64,000 bases of DNA from Glandiceps talaboti (lineage: Eukaryota; Hemichordata; Enteropneusta; Spengelidae), in the NCBI RefSeq assembly GCF_964340395.1, contig NC_135566.1, positions 5,352,001 to 5,416,000 of the forward strand. The letters are read 5' to 3'. The position numbers and the translations under genes were made by a program. This document shows, one piece after another, positions 37,482-51,089 of the stretch. How positions within the stretch are numbered: position 1 is the first letter of the stretch; every line of letters starts with the position of its first letter. The notes under the pieces are model-generated. The model was not told the origin of the DNA. It searched no databases and was given only the letters and a program-made list of their open reading frames with translations.

Positions 37482-37855
37482 GTATTTCATGCAGTCCAAA
37501 ATAATACCATGACTTTTGGTTTGGATATAGATGGAGCTAATCAACCACAAGTCTCTGAGCTACCACTTATGCTGATATCAAAATGCTGCCCACAGAACAC
37601 AAGCCAAAACAATTGACAAGACCAAAGCAGTACCGGTATAACCTGTTGGACACTACTTGAACATGTACAAATAATGTAGGATTTTACAAACTATATCAAG
37701 TATTCCAGTACCATGCATCATAGAAATGAAAGCATTCCAACTGTAAAATTCAAACCGCTTTTTTCTTCTGTATTCTGTGCATTTGGAGGTCTGCAAAAAA
37801 TATTTAATCACAGATTCAGGATGCAAAATGTCATTGCTTCTCAAATGTAATCTAG

Positions 37856-37929
37856 TCACTAACTGATAAAAACGTATTACGTTGTATTATAGCCACTAAC
37901 TGATGAAAACTTATTATGTTGTATTATTC
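37856..37929 (+). repeat. Tandem duplication of ~37 bp
   Basis: cactaactgataaaaacgta then ttacgttgtattata is followed by ccactaactgatgaaaactt then attatgttgtattatt. Two diverged copies. Confidence 0.8.
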
Positions 37930-38451
37930 TATAGTATGGAAATGAATGGCATGCAGGTGACAATATCTTAAATCCTACCCATTCATTCTGACATCTCAAT
38001 AAACTATTATTAAGATACTCTTTCAGAAATTTGTTCTGTCAAGACTGTATTTCAGATACTCAGTGATGCTGTGACCACTCAAAATCAATCTTTTCTCTTG
38101 CATTTACTTCAAATACTGCAATGATGCAAATACTAGTAGCTCATCATTACCCTCCGATCTGATTAGGAATACAATTCAGGTGTGAAAAACAGTTGTTTGG
38201 CCAAATCTATAAAAAGTTGGCTCTGATCAAAAGAATGATCCTATGTAATTATTTTGGCTCCACTGATTAGATAACTTTAAAGCATGAATATGGGATTGAA
38301 ACCTTGGCCCTTAATCTTCAATTCTTTATAATATATAATATAGAGATATACGTACATGAAAACATGTATTTTTAAGTCATTGTTATTGTGCTATAAAAAG
38401 CTTGTGAATGAATAAAATAAATTTATTTTCACCAGATAACAAAAATAAGCT

Positions 38452-38700
38452 ATACTTATTTATTTATTTATATATCGTACCATCCAACAGGCATTTCCCA
38501 ATAACAGGAGAAGGGTTCAGTGTTACTGCAGAAGGAAACCGAAGTACATGGGAAAACCTGCGTAGTTTGGTATAGTCAAACTGAACGATATCGGTACTCT
38601 TCTACTTACCGTGTGGTATATTTAATCAAAGCCTTAATGGGTTCAAACCCCGGCCACAGTGGTAAGAGGCAAGTGGTTTAACCACTCAAACAACCGAAAA
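38452..38700 (-). mobile_element. tRNA-derived SINE, family F
   Basis: The minus-strand head has ttgagtggttaaaccacttg and the B-box-like gggtttgaaccc. The body includes cagtttgactataccaaact, and the tail is aaataaataaataag. It aligns with the copies at 8228-8520 and 19283-19535. Confidence 0.8.
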
Positions 38701-41680
38701 CCAAAGACACTTTCAAAGAACATACACAATGATATGATACAAATATACAAAATGAATACAAAAGCTTGTCCACAAGCATTAGCTTCTCCAAAGTATGTAC
38801 ATCCGAAGCCCAGATATTTGACATCTGGCTTGACAATGTCGTTCACCAGGCCTACTGAGCCAGTACATGTATATCAAGCCAGCTGGCTACAATGTAAGTC
38901 TCTAGTCTAGCGCATCCTCATCTGATGCAGAACGGCCATGCTTGGTCAGACTCAAAGCTAAAAGCCACAGCGTAAATGGCAGTGGGACAAGTCAGCCTGA
39001 ATTCCTACATTGTACATCTTTCATTAGGGTCTTTACAATGTCCAATCACAATATGAAGTTTTAAAAGTACATATACATTAAATTCAAGATATAGAGACTG
39101 GCACACTTTATCACAATTAATCACTAAAACCCACTGGGTCTTAATGGAATCAATTATATTGTTACCCCTCGGATTTTACTGAATGTCTATATTTGAAACT
39201 GTTTGAGGTAAGATCAGTATATCAGTACTTCTAGATTCCATATCCCTAAAATTCTTGTTCCATATGGTAGATTACACACACATGTGATAGCGCCACATGA
39301 ATGTCATCAGAAACATCACACTACTACATGTATGATGAGCACAATTAAACCAATATCAATTCAAAAGCTTAGTACATGTATATATCAAAATGTCGCAACA
39401 ATAGTGTCTATCTTAGTAAACCGAGACCTTGATTGCCAGAGTAGTATTTTCTATCTGCAAGAGAACACTGTCACAGAATCGTGAGGTGGGCAGGATGAAA
39501 AAGAAACAGTTCAATTTGTACAGCTGTTGGCAAAAAAAACCACAGAATATATCATGGCAACTCCTACATGTACAATGTAAATATTATACTATGTACCGAA
39601 TACAAATGTTCTGAACTGAAATAATCCTTTGAACAGAGTTTACTGTGTACATTATATGTACATACATGTATACCCTCACTCTTCCTGCACATGCAATCAC
39701 ATGTACATGTACATGTACATGTATGAACATGACATCAGCAAATATATTTAAAGTAATACACATGTACCTGCAGCCCAGTCATCTGATACAAAACCATGAT
39801 GCTGCATTTCATATACAAGTAATGTCAAATACTATCATGACATTATTACCCAAAACAATCATTCGTCTTGTCGCCATGCGTTGTGTTCTGTCACATTGTG
39901 ACATGAGTCATAAGACAAGTGTCATGTTGTGGAAATGGAACAGTGATACATACAACAAACAACGAGGTGAGATCAGGTAGTAATCACTTTATCACATGCC
40001 AATGCTCAGGAATTCAAAGAGAATGCATGAACAATAAAAAGAGCACAGCCTGCTATACACTTCATACATTGTGCGACCCTATTGTCAGGTGAAATTCACA
40101 TGTACATGTATGCATATAGTCTGTTGATTGTGTCAACCTGCTTAAGTGAAATGTTTAAATGATTGTTAACTTTCATCAGATTTCGGAGTAACTTTTCATA
40201 ATTACTTCAAAATACATCTTTGGTAGTAGTTTAGGTACTAGATTCTCTAAAAAGTTTCAGAAAATCCTTTAATAATATGTTTAAACATATACCCATAATT
40301 GATATTGTCATGAACCACCTCCAGAGTGCCCAACGCATACATGTAGTGCACACTCAACTATATTAATTGGAAATACAATCAAGGAAACATTAATCCTAAG
40401 GTCAACTTATTTGCCTTTACCTTCACAGACAGCAAATTGATCATTCACAGAGACATGTACATGCAGTTGCCAAGCAACAAAACCTTACACAAAAAAAGTG
40501 TTGTCTCTATATATTATCATTGAAAAAACACATTTTTCTGTAATATGTTAACACCTAAGCAATAGCTCTGAAGTGGAGATGAAATCTATTATTTGTTATA
40601 AATCTTGACAAAATATCTGGAATAAAACTAACTGCAGAGTTTGCTGAAAAGGAATAGACCTACACTGGGGAAATAAACATACTAGTTACAAATGTAGCTA
40701 ACATAATATTTAATGGATGGGATGACCCTTTCTTATAATCATGTATGGAAAGGTTAACTGCCTCTTACCATATATTGTACCTCACTTTTAAAAATTACCA
40801 TATTTGAGCACATGCTAATTTTCTTGCATAATTATGAAAAGTATGTGGCATCAAAATGCAATGTACATGTATGTGTGACTAATATGTACATTAGTATGTA
40901 TTTGATCTGTGGGTCTAACACTAATTATCATGAATGTTTGACTGCGCTGACTCAACAACAGAAAATCACCCTGACAACAGTGTTTTGATATTCACTCTCT
41001 ACGTATCTAAGTACAGTGTAAAGACCTGGGTATGCATGATAACATCAATAAGATGGCGCCAACATCTACCCACATTGCGTCAAATCCTATACAACCTATC
41101 ATTTGTTAAACATTCAAGATTTACACCAAAGTACATGGATATTATCAGTTTTAGAGCACAAACTTAGCTATATATTGATGTTCTATCACTAATTACAATG
41201 TACACCTGCACATAACTGTTACAATAAAAAGTCAATATTTTTGTAAACACATATCGATACGATAAATCTTTGTCTAATTTTTTGTCACCTATATTTCATA
41301 TGCAATCACCACCTAGAGAGAGAGAGAGAAAAGAATGTACCACATCACAAAATTCTTTGTTAATATGATCAATTATCAGAATAGTTTTGAAATGATGATT
41401 TATTAAGCACTTGAGGCCTGGAGTTAGAATATTGCATTCGTTTTGTATTCTATAATGATATATCACAAAACAGATGACCTGATACATATATCCTGGACAG
41501 CAGTGTCATTAGAATAATTGTGGAAATAGCTATAAACTATTTTAATTTATCATCATGACAAAGTACGACAAGGTCATAAAACTAATCGCTCACATGCCAT
41601 TATTGAATTAATCTCATTTGGTATTCATAAACACTTGTCTGTGACATATTAAAAGTAAGGCAATTTTTCAAGACATCCCA
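38701..41680. other. No gene seen
   Basis: Only short ORFs with no splice context. Several acatgtacatgtacatgta runs occur (for example around 39700-39724), a word seen across the window. Confidence 0.4.
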
Positions 41681-41682
41681 TA

Positions 41683-41697
41683 TATATATAAAATATA

Positions 41698-41732
<35 letters not shown>
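41683..41732. repeat. (AT)n-rich microsatellite
   Basis: An interrupted AT array of about 50 bases. Confidence 0.9.
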
Positions 41733-41734
<2 letters not shown>

Positions 41735-42017
41735 TATATTCATTTAGATTAGAATATATTATTTACAAAATATTACAATTTATTATCCTATATCTGTTTC
41801 CGAGTCACTGTTAATTATTCTTTTGTAAATGCATGTTATTAATAATGAGTCAAAACATCAAATAAGTCTCCAATATGTTTGTTTGTACAGATAATTTACA
41901 TGAAAAAAGAAGCTATGCAAAACTTGTGGGAAAGCACTGTCAAGACAGTATGAAATCAAGTAGAATCTGTAACAAAACATGACTTCACATCTCTCCATCC
42001 TAACCACCACCACCCCA

Positions 42018-42177
42018 CAGTGTGCCCTCTAATGATATCCAAATTTTGTTGTTGTAGGTCAGTATGATAGAAACTGGTATTTCTTGTGAGTCACAGCATA
42101 GTAAGAGATAGGTGTAAACCAAATTTTGGTGCGTGTGTGCGTCAGTGGCACGTCAAATTGGCTTAGAGGGCACACTG
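42018..42177. mobile_element. Short MITE with cagtgtgccctctaa termini (160 bp)
   Basis: The terminal 15 bases, cagtgtgccctctaa at 42018-42032, are exactly inverted at 42163-42177 (ttagagggcacactg). Pairing continues weakly inward (ccaaatttt / caaattgg). The flanks ccacccca and ccaccca could be target-site duplications. It has no coding capacity. Confidence 0.85.
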
Positions 42178-43499
42178 CCACCCAACACCTGAACAAATTT
42201 TACTCCTACATTATTTTACAAAGCAACCTACAACAGTACCCCCTTCAGTATTATACATGTACATTCTCTAACAGACAACTAATCACAAGCAAGATCTCTG
42301 ACGCTGGGCAGAATGACTTATTCATTATTTGACCTACGAAATTTACTATGTAATACCTTAACTCTGTTACAACGCTACTAAGTAGGCGAAATTGAAGTGG
42401 ACAAGATAACAGTGACGCAACTGAAGCTAATTTTGTAGACCAATGGATATATCAGGTGGGCAGCATCTAAAGATATACAAAGAGAATTAGTGACTGTATC
42501 TGATTCTGACTCAGCTTTAGATCATCAAAGTATATGACATATACAAATATACCCATACACACACATACCTTCATAGATACACACACAATCCCTTCACAGA
42601 CATGCTCTATTTAATGCATTTTCATAAAGTGCTGTTGGCTTCTACAGTATTCAGTTTGTACTTTGACCTTTCATATATAAATGTATTAATGATATCCGAC
42701 TTTCTGGTAATGAATAATTTTATTTTTTCAACATACACAGTAATCCAAATATTATACTCAACTCCCATACATGTTGCACCTACGCAGTGTGCCACTGCTG
42801 TCACCTCTGTGGTGATAATTTCTACATGAACGCTTAGATGGCATGTTTATATATAAGCTTATGTTGTTGTTAATACATTTGTAAGTGAAGCTTTCACATA
42901 TCTGTGGAATACCAAAGAAATATTTTGAACTCTGATCATTCCGTTACCTATCATTTGCAATGTTTATGAGTGGTTGTTTTGAACAGCAACACGCAAGCAT
43001 ACCAGAACCATGTGTTACACTGAGATTTACACTAAGATATCTAAAATATGTTTAGAACACTACGTTCATTAGTGATTGTATCTATATGAATGTACAATTA
43101 GCAGACTGTGTGTGTGTAAATAGAGTTATCAAGAAAGAAATGTTTAGAACTCAGATCACGTCTGATGTAATGATTTCTACATGATTTCTACATGAACAAG
43201 TAATTTGGTTATGTACGGTTGTTTTGTGAAGATACATGTATATCAGATGTACATCTAACATTTCTTCACTCATGCAAAAACAGCATTTATTACAGAGTAC
43301 ACGATGGAACAATTATATGCATTGTTCTTGTACAAGTATCTGGTTAAAGTACATGTATATATGTACACAGACAAGGAGAGAGACCAACAGTTAATTGCAA
43401 TACAATCAAGTATGGACACTTATTATGAGGACAATCCTAACCTAGTGACTTTACACTTGCAAAACAGAGAAAGAGCATTAGTTCATTAAATATACATAT

Positions 43500-43640
43500 T
43501 TAGTTCTCCTGTAAGCAAACACAGCTCGAAAATCAGTTCATCAATATGCAAGGTTCTCTAGTAACCCAACCAAGTATGTAAATTAGTTCATTCATACAGG
43601 TATGTACGGTTTTCTAGTACCAAACCTATCATGTAAGTTA
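43500..43640 (+). repeat. Degenerate ~60-bp tandem repeat
   Basis: The order ttagttcat, atatgcaaggtt / gtatgtacggtt, ttctagtaacc / ttctagtacc, aaacc / ccaacc, aagtatgtaaattag / catgtaagttag repeats twice. Confidence 0.6.
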
Positions 43641-45256
43641 GTTTAACAGGAGTGGATTTCTTCTTTAAAAAAGATTATGCAAATTTGTTCATAAATATGC
43701 GATATGAATTGGGATATGCAATATGCAAATATGAATTGAATCACAAGTAACCCCATCCAGTTCATTAATATGTATATACAGTGTACAAGCTGACAAAACA
43801 GACAAAGCAAAAGACAGACATATTTATAAGACAATTTTTAAATAAGGCACATGTATATGAAGCTGCATCCAGCAAGACAAGACACTCACACATCCTAGTA
43901 ATGATTGATAGCCAGTTTTGCCATCAATAAAGTGATATTTGTGAGACTAAGGTGTGTTATAAAACCCTGATATTAAACAGGTGGCACAGATGAATAAATC
44001 TTCAAGATTTTACAAAATATCAAGTTGTCAATTTACAACTACACCTGCATACTCAACTGACACACCTCAGTAATTCCATGTGTATTTCATGAAGTATCTT
44101 TAACTCTCAAGTCGGTAACTTTAAAAGTTAAACCTATCGTATTTCTCTGAATTGCTGTGTTGTCTTAAAAGTACAAAAAAATGTATTTCAACTTGCTGAG
44201 TAACTGCTTGCTGGCATAAACAATGCACATCATGATTTACCACACTATTGAATAATTTAAAAAATGTTTTTTCTATTCAGAAAGAACATTCCCTTATCAA
44301 TTTAGCAATTGTAGGCACTTTATCGTGAAACGCAATGCAAAACTGTACTCTCAGGAAACCTGCATATAATGATGGACTGAAAGTGCCATGTATTTGTTTT
44401 CTTAAATAATGACGTACATTGTACAGAGACCTACATGTACATTTTGATTGTAGACTTTAATGGACTTCATTAAAATATATGGCAATAGAAATACACATTA
44501 TACATATATACAGCTACACAATAGAAATGGACAATTAGAATCAATACAAGCAATGTCTATACCACACACCATTACAACATATATTCTGTGCAATGACAAC
44601 TCCAGGGAACCTGTAGTGGAACTCTGTATTAAACACAAGTTTTTATATAAACCATAAAATATACTGGTTCATGTAAACCAACTAGAAGGAATATGTTGTC
44701 AGGGAACGCATACAAACTTGTTCTAATAACACTGAAAGTTTTACATAAATCATAAATTTAATGATAACATACTAACTTAAATGTATACATTCTATTCTAT
44801 ATTACAGAAAGTTTAGAGAACAAAATCTGACAAAATCTGACAAAATCTTACAACATTGGTGAATTTGTAATCACAGAATGGCAAATATGTGTTATCTACA
44901 TACTAAAAAATATGTAAAATAAATACTACTTTTCTTGTACTTTTTCAGCATTAAAAAACTTCACAATTTATGTAGTTCAATAGACTGACATAATACTGCT
45001 CTGACATCATCCTAAACAATTATTAATACATTGATCAATAATCAGTTTCATTACTGTTGGGATTTCCAAAAGAAAAAGCCATCACTCATCGTATTGATTT
45101 TAAATATTAAATAACTGCTTTTATTGATTTATGAACATATTAATACATAGATACATAATTCATAATTGACACAGCAAGATAAAACATTATCAAATTTCTT
45201 CACAGCTGCATGGATTGATAGCTTTAGTATTTTTGACATTGAATGACCATTCTCAC

Positions 45257-45280
45257 TTTCTTGTACTTGTCGGCGGCCAT
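45257..45280 (-). CDS. Weak candidate first exon (MAADKYKK)
   Basis: On the minus strand an ATG in the context gaaaaatggccgccg opens eight codons (MAADKYKK) and runs straight into gtgagaat, a good donor. A TATAAAAGG box lies 26 bases upstream of the ATG. The local cluster of CpGs (gccgccgac) stands out in this CpG-poor region. If real, transcription would start very near the ATG. The same bases read as a YY1-like ggccatttt on the other strand, so a regulatory site is an alternative. No downstream exon was identified. Confidence 0.22.
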
Positions 45281-45305
45281 TTTTCACCCCAAGAAAAACT
45301 TACAT

Positions 45306-45314
45306 CCTTTTATA
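45306..45314 (-). promoter_or_regulatory. TATA box candidate upstream of 45257-45280
   Basis: The minus-strand sequence is TATAAAAGG, a full consensus match. Its spacing puts the expected start of transcription at about the ATG of the candidate exon. It stands or falls with that exon. Confidence 0.25.
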
Positions 45315-45599
45315 CACCGTACACGTATACTAGAAAGTCATGCCAAGCTGTTTTATATAGAATCATTTAAATGCCAAAGATCTACATTGTTGTTTTTTGT
45401 GTAATGCATCAGTAATCACAATGGAATATGAATAGCACGATTTGTTGTTCCACTGAAGTTTACATCTGGCGTACTGTTGGTGTACAGTCCCAGGAGGTAA
45501 GACTTTACATGTATATACATTCAGATCGCATACATTCAATCACAAGTTACATACAAGAGAAAACACTCTGTAAGAGTAATTCGTCAGCAATATATTTAA

Positions 45600-45905
45600 T
45601 TGAGAGTACTTTTACTTTTAATACCTTTTAATATTATACACATCTTTCCAAATTACTTTTTAAATTGTTTTATTACTTTTAAGAATATTTTAAATTTAGA
45701 ATATGTTAATTACTTTTACTATCTTTTAAGTACTTTTATAGGAATCTATTTATTACTTTTAGAATTTTTTAATTACTTTAATATATTCTCTCATCTTTTT
45801 AAATTCTTTTCAAAACCTTTTAATAACCTTTATCATCTTTTTAAGTACTTTTGATAGAGTTTTTCCAATTACTTTTAAGACTATTTCAATCAATTTTAAA
45901 ATATT
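45600..45905 (+). repeat. Degenerate (attactttta)-based repeat
   Basis: attacttttaa, aagtactttta and atcttttaa words recur about every 20-30 bases for 300 bases. The Phe/Leu/Tyr-rich ORF here is an artefact. Confidence 0.7.
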
Positions 45906-46369
45906 TTAATTCCTGTCATTTCCTGACTAAAATGTTTTGGTAATGTTAGACAACTTGTTTATAAGTATTTGACACAGAAAAGTAAAGTAAAAAAAAGTAC
46001 ATGTAGCCTGTCTCCTTGGTTTAATCATGTCCAGCATAGAGGTCAAGATATACTGAAGAGATAGCCATGAAATTGTTCTAGACTACTGCTTTGGGAATGT
46101 CCACATAATGAAACATGTTAGCCCCAAGGTGAACCCTATGCCCTCTAATTAACATTACCATCAACCCAAGGCTATCCTCACACATTAAGCAAATTATCAC
46201 CTGTCCTCTGTATAATCTTATCTTTCCTCAATATAATTGGTACAATTCATTTGTAGTCAAATCATGTGAAGATGCTATAAGATACATTGAATTGTCTAGA
46301 TCAGCTAGACTAGACATTTTGTATACTACATATAGAAGAGTTTGTACCTTGTATACTAAATCTTACCCA

Positions 46370-46560
46370 AATTACTTTGCATACTCATTTGCATATTGAA
46401 GCCACTCAATTGAATACTGATGACTCATTTGCATACTTAAGTTACTCATTTGCATACCGAGTCTTAAGTCTACTTTCCTTTCCACAGTGATGTCACTCAT
46501 TTGAATACAGAAGACTCATTTGCATACAGAAGTCACTATTCAAATACTGAAGTCATAGTC
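46370..46560 (+). repeat. Minisatellite with repeated octamer motif
   Basis: Degenerate units of about 20-30 bases (actcatttgcatac, gaagtcactcatttgaatac). Perfect ATTTGCAT octamers lie at 46387, 46427, 46448 and 46518, with near matches between. ATTTGCAT is the consensus POU/Oct binding site, but repetition alone could create the cluster. Confidence 0.75.
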
Positions 46561-46929
46561 ATCCAATTTGCTCTTAAAAGCTCTTTATATTGTTTTCTAA
46601 TGTAATATTTGTTTGCAATCCTTACATAACATATTAAACAAGAAAGCATTTGAATGACTTGACCGCAGCCTTAGTCTACACTATTTCTGTACATGTCATA
46701 CTATACTATGAATCATAAATTATTTTGTTACTGCATCTTTTTACTCTTTAGAATACTTACTGTTATCTTAGTGTTTCCATTAGGATACTCCCTCGCCTTT
46801 CACAACTCATTTTGCTGTCAAATTTTATGACTTATATTAAACATGTCTTGAAAGTAAATGCTGATTTCCCTATGTCTAGTTAAATGTGTTTGCCCGAATG
46901 TATTAATCTTTATTCCCGTTTTAGTTTTC

Positions 46930-47460
46930 CTCTAAATCTTCCTTATATTTTTAAATAGTACTACCCCTCACATTTAGCAAACTATCATGCCAACCCCATC
47001 TTTCCTAAATTTTCCTATGAAGAAAACAATTCCTCTCACATTCAGTGAAGTCCAACAATCCTGAAGTACCCTGTAAAATTCCCCTACAGCAAAACTCCTC
47101 CATTTTAATAGTAAAAAGCCCCAATCCCTATATTTCCATATAAAAATGACCTCATATCAAAATGTCACAATCACTCAGTTCTCTGTAAAATATCAACACT
47201 GCTGTCACCCTAACATTTAGAGAGAAGTGTGGCAATCCCTTCGTTCCATATATCTCCATATCCAGAGAAATGCTGATCATATTACAACATCACAATTCCT
47301 CAGTCCTGCACAAAATTTCCAAACAGCTACATGTGTATGTCATAGTTAGAAAAGTATCATACCCTCTGATCCCTCAAATTTCCATATACCAAGCATCTCA
47401 TATTTTGTACAGTTACTACCACAACCCCTCAGCTCCCTTCATTTCCAAATAACATACACG
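46930..47460 (+). repeat. Very degenerate tandem array
   Basis: Words such as aatccctcag, aaatttccatata, ctctgtaaaat and catttag recur in similar order about every 60-70 bases. It reads as an old satellite-like array. Unit boundaries are uncertain. Confidence 0.4.
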
Positions 47461-49671
47461 TCTACACTGTACATGTCACACAAGTACATCTTCCTCTAGA
47501 TAAGAACTAAACTGCATGATGAAGTTAGCCACGGACGACGTGTAACAGATACTTTGCTCTATTCATTAAACTCCATACTCCAATTCTTTACACTGTCATT
47601 CATTCATTCCACTAGTCAAGCTCCTTGAAATTCGGTATCAGTATTATCTTATCTTGTGTATAGATTTTCTCTTCTTTTTAGCTTTTAAAGATTTTGTTAT
47701 GGCTGGGTTTAGTCACGACATCAGAGCGGTTTGTCTGACTGAACATGAGCTGTCTCTCATGCACATCATCTTCATTCCATTGCAATTCGTTTTCCAAATT
47801 GGATTTTTTCCCCTTTAGATTTGGACATGGAGATGTATGCTATCGATTTTTAATTATACTTTCTTCTTTGCTTTTTAGATAAGCACTAAGAAAATAGATG
47901 TTGGCTGGTACTTTGTTGTAGATTTTTATCTTTATACCATTTGCTTATTAAATGAACATGTAGAAACTATTACATGTACTATAACAGTAAGTCAATGGCA
48001 ATATCTTTTTTGTCTACGATTTAGAATTTTTAAATGAATTTTGCAATTTACTTTCACTTTGCTTGTTACAGTGCATTCGAGTAACAGATTTTCACTGTTA
48101 ATTTTTGATTGGTAAGTGTTGTATTGTCAGCTTTTGTCTGATTTACAAGGCAGTATCAATCCTCTTAAAACGTCACTAGTCTTGGTTCAATAACATCGCA
48201 TATCATTATCATTTCAGGAATAACCTAGAGATGATTCCTTGTAAGACTAAAAAGTACCTCTAGTTCAGCCATTTACGTAATTAAACGAAAGACAGAGAGC
48301 ATACAGAAACAAAGATATAGACCAGTGTGGTCCTGTTAGGCAAAGATTAGTGGTTGCTGACGAAAGCCAAATTTTCTTAAGCCTTTGGGTATTAGAAGTA
48401 CATGCAGATTACCATTCCTAGATCCCTGTCTGCCTATCGTGTTCTTTGACCCGTACTCCCCCCTACATGTTTATTACGCTATGCACTTCTACATGTACTG
48501 GATTGCTAATGTAATCATCAGCGAAAAAACAAAGACCCGAGGTAGTATGTGACTCGTGACCCATGTCATCCACGTCCATATGACACAGGTCACAACAAAT
48601 TTGAAACAATGTATACAGTTTGTAGCAATATCACTAAAATGTTGCAAAACTTGATTAGCATATAAATAGGTAATAGCCATGGATGACCTTATTAAAATAT
48701 GACCTCACACAGTAGCAAAGATAATAGTATTAAAAACATACAGTAATTTTTCACCAATCACCCAAAAATAACAAACGAGGATTTCAATTTGGATTTATAT
48801 ACCAAATGCTGGCCTGACAGAGATACGATCTAAACTAATAGAGTAATTCTATACCCCTGTAACTGATATACTTGTAGGCAGGCATCTCTGATGTAGGCTT
48901 GTTGCATGTTGACATCCGTCAAGAACAAGAACTAGATCCAGAAATATACTATAACAACTTTTTTGGTTTATTAATTGTGAGGAAATTTTAGTAACGACTC
49001 GACCAGTTTGGCCAAAATTTGGGGTTGTATGTCTTAAATCACCTCTGTGTAGTGTGGCGATTGCAAATAAATGAATTAGGAGTTGGAGGCTAGGAAAACT
49101 AGGTATTTCTTGAATACCCTTTTCTGCAGCTTCACAGATTAAATCATAATGTAAGTGTCAAATAAAAGTGAAGGCTTACACAGCCATATCATACATACAT
49201 ACACTAATGCACATATTAGGAAAATTGGTGTATTTGCATTAAGATACACGTAAATGTCATAGACCATATCCTGTCTACAAGACGCCTTCTTGGTATTATT
49301 AATATAAACACATAGTCTCTCCGACTAATAACAAGTAATCTTTTGTAATCTCCCCTGATGAAAAATCACCATCTAATGCTGTAATTGCATCAACTATACT
49401 TGCATATCCTGGGTGAAGTCTTAAAATCATCTTCAGGACTAAATTCTCAGTACCTGTAAAAGCCTTTTACCGCATGGGTCAAAATCGAACAAGGTAGACT
49501 TATATTCATGTCACAAAAGTCAAGGTGTCGACAAGATCGCATGATTGTTATTTTTAATGACAAGCCTATATGTGTAGATGGTACAATTTTATTTCATGTA
49601 AAGAAAATTACAGATTACAAAACCATCCATGAACATGCTATGGATCAAAAGCACAGCCATCTATGGTTATA
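47461..49671. other. No supported gene
   Basis: The only coding-like stretch is a 37-codon plus-strand frame at 48878-48991 after a tacttgtag acceptor, reported as a finding because nothing else supports it. Confidence 0.4.
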
Positions 49672-50015
49672 ATTAGATATTATTCCCCACTATTTTTCTT
49701 CGTTCAGCCAAGGAAAATACAAGTGGCCTAAGGGGCCTTGTCACTATAAGTCACTAGATGAGTAGTGACAAAGCCTTTGGTCACGAGTATTTTCCAGTTG
49801 AATGAAGAAAAATATTGGAGAATAATATAATTATACCTCCTCAAGGATAATTCATGAAAAGTCAAGAAAAATAATGGTGATTTGGAACGTTTTGATTCAT
49901 AATTTGAGGCAGTGCAGAACCAGTGACATAGACATAGGTTGTTGTAATGTAGAACAACTAGGGTAAACAATCCATATATTCTGTTCAAAGACATTATCTT
50001 GGCTTGTGCATATGC
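49672..50015 (+). mobile_element. Dispersed repeat family E, second copy
   Basis: It starts tagatattattccccactat, then ttcttcgttcagccaaggaa, and later has an inverted counterpart (tattttccagttgaatgaag) at about 49790. The shared 3' part (tggtgatttggaacg, cagaaccagtgacat, gttcaaagacatta) follows to ggcttgtgcat. The extra inner material relative to 15671-15945 shows the more complete structure. Confidence 0.78.
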
Positions 50016-50710
50016 TTGTACATCTTCTATCAGTATAATGATTTTTGTTAATAAGCTGGTGTTTCGTGCATGATCCTTAAACTAAGCTATCTTGATGAGT
50101 ACACAGTGAAATACATACAACCCACAAAAAAACACCAGTGCATTTGCTTGAATGAAGTAAGCCTAGGAAAGACTTCGCCCAATGACAAAATTAGGTAAGA
50201 GCAACATTACAACTGATACAAAATAGTAAAGCCTTTGACGTACATGTACATGTACATGTAGATTCACAAAAATGCTTGTATCAGTTTGTTCATATCCGAG
50301 CAAGCACAAGCATCGGTGTTTTTTCATGGATTGTATGTGAGAATACACTGTAGAAGCAACCAACGAAATAGCAGTAGTAATCAATGACTGGTTATGTACA
50401 TTATAAAGTGGAACCGTGCCCAAAATCACACAGACCACCTAGATGACAGGGAATGTAGAGAATTGTTTATCAACGACCCCTTACTAAGATCCAACGTATC
50501 TGTCTTTCTGATATAACAAGTTACGTATCCAATTGTTGGTATCATTTTGTACTTACATTCCAAAACATAAATATATACATATAGCATGTGACCTTATTAT
50601 TTCCCTTAATGGTATCCTATTTAATGGGATGGCAACAATCACAGAAATAAAATCAATAGGATCTATATATCTATATCTATGTGTGCGCGTGTATGTGTCT
50701 GTATGTCTGT

Positions 50711-50763
50711 CTGAGAGAGACAGAGATAGAGAAAGTGAGGGAGAGAAAGTGAGTGTGTTAGAG

Positions 50764-50806
<43 letters not shown>

Positions 50807-50832
50807 AGAGAGAGAGAGAGAGGGGGGGGGGG
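50711..50832 (+). repeat. (GA)n microsatellite with G runs
   Basis: An imperfect ga array interrupted by G9 and G12 runs. ORFs on both strands are artefacts. Confidence 0.97.
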
Positions 50833-51089
50833 GTAACAGGTGAATTCTGTTTCATTATTTTCATGAATTTGACAGCTAATATAAGTTTAAATATTAACAT
50901 AAAGACTGCCGTGGTACATGTACTTTTCATCAGTTCTATATTGGGCAGTAGACACTAATTATCTCAGTGAAAGTACTACTATCTTTTGATTAGTCCCAAA
51001 GGGTCTGTGTCTTGTGTACTAAAGTAGAAGTCACCTTGACAACATCTTAATAGTATTATTCACAGTGTGGTAATATAATGTTTTAACTT

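Noticed and set aside
43304-43489. Plus-strand ORF ending LHLQNRERALVH
   Set aside because: A possible acceptor (tatgtacacag) exists, but there is no other support. It lies beside a tandem repeat.
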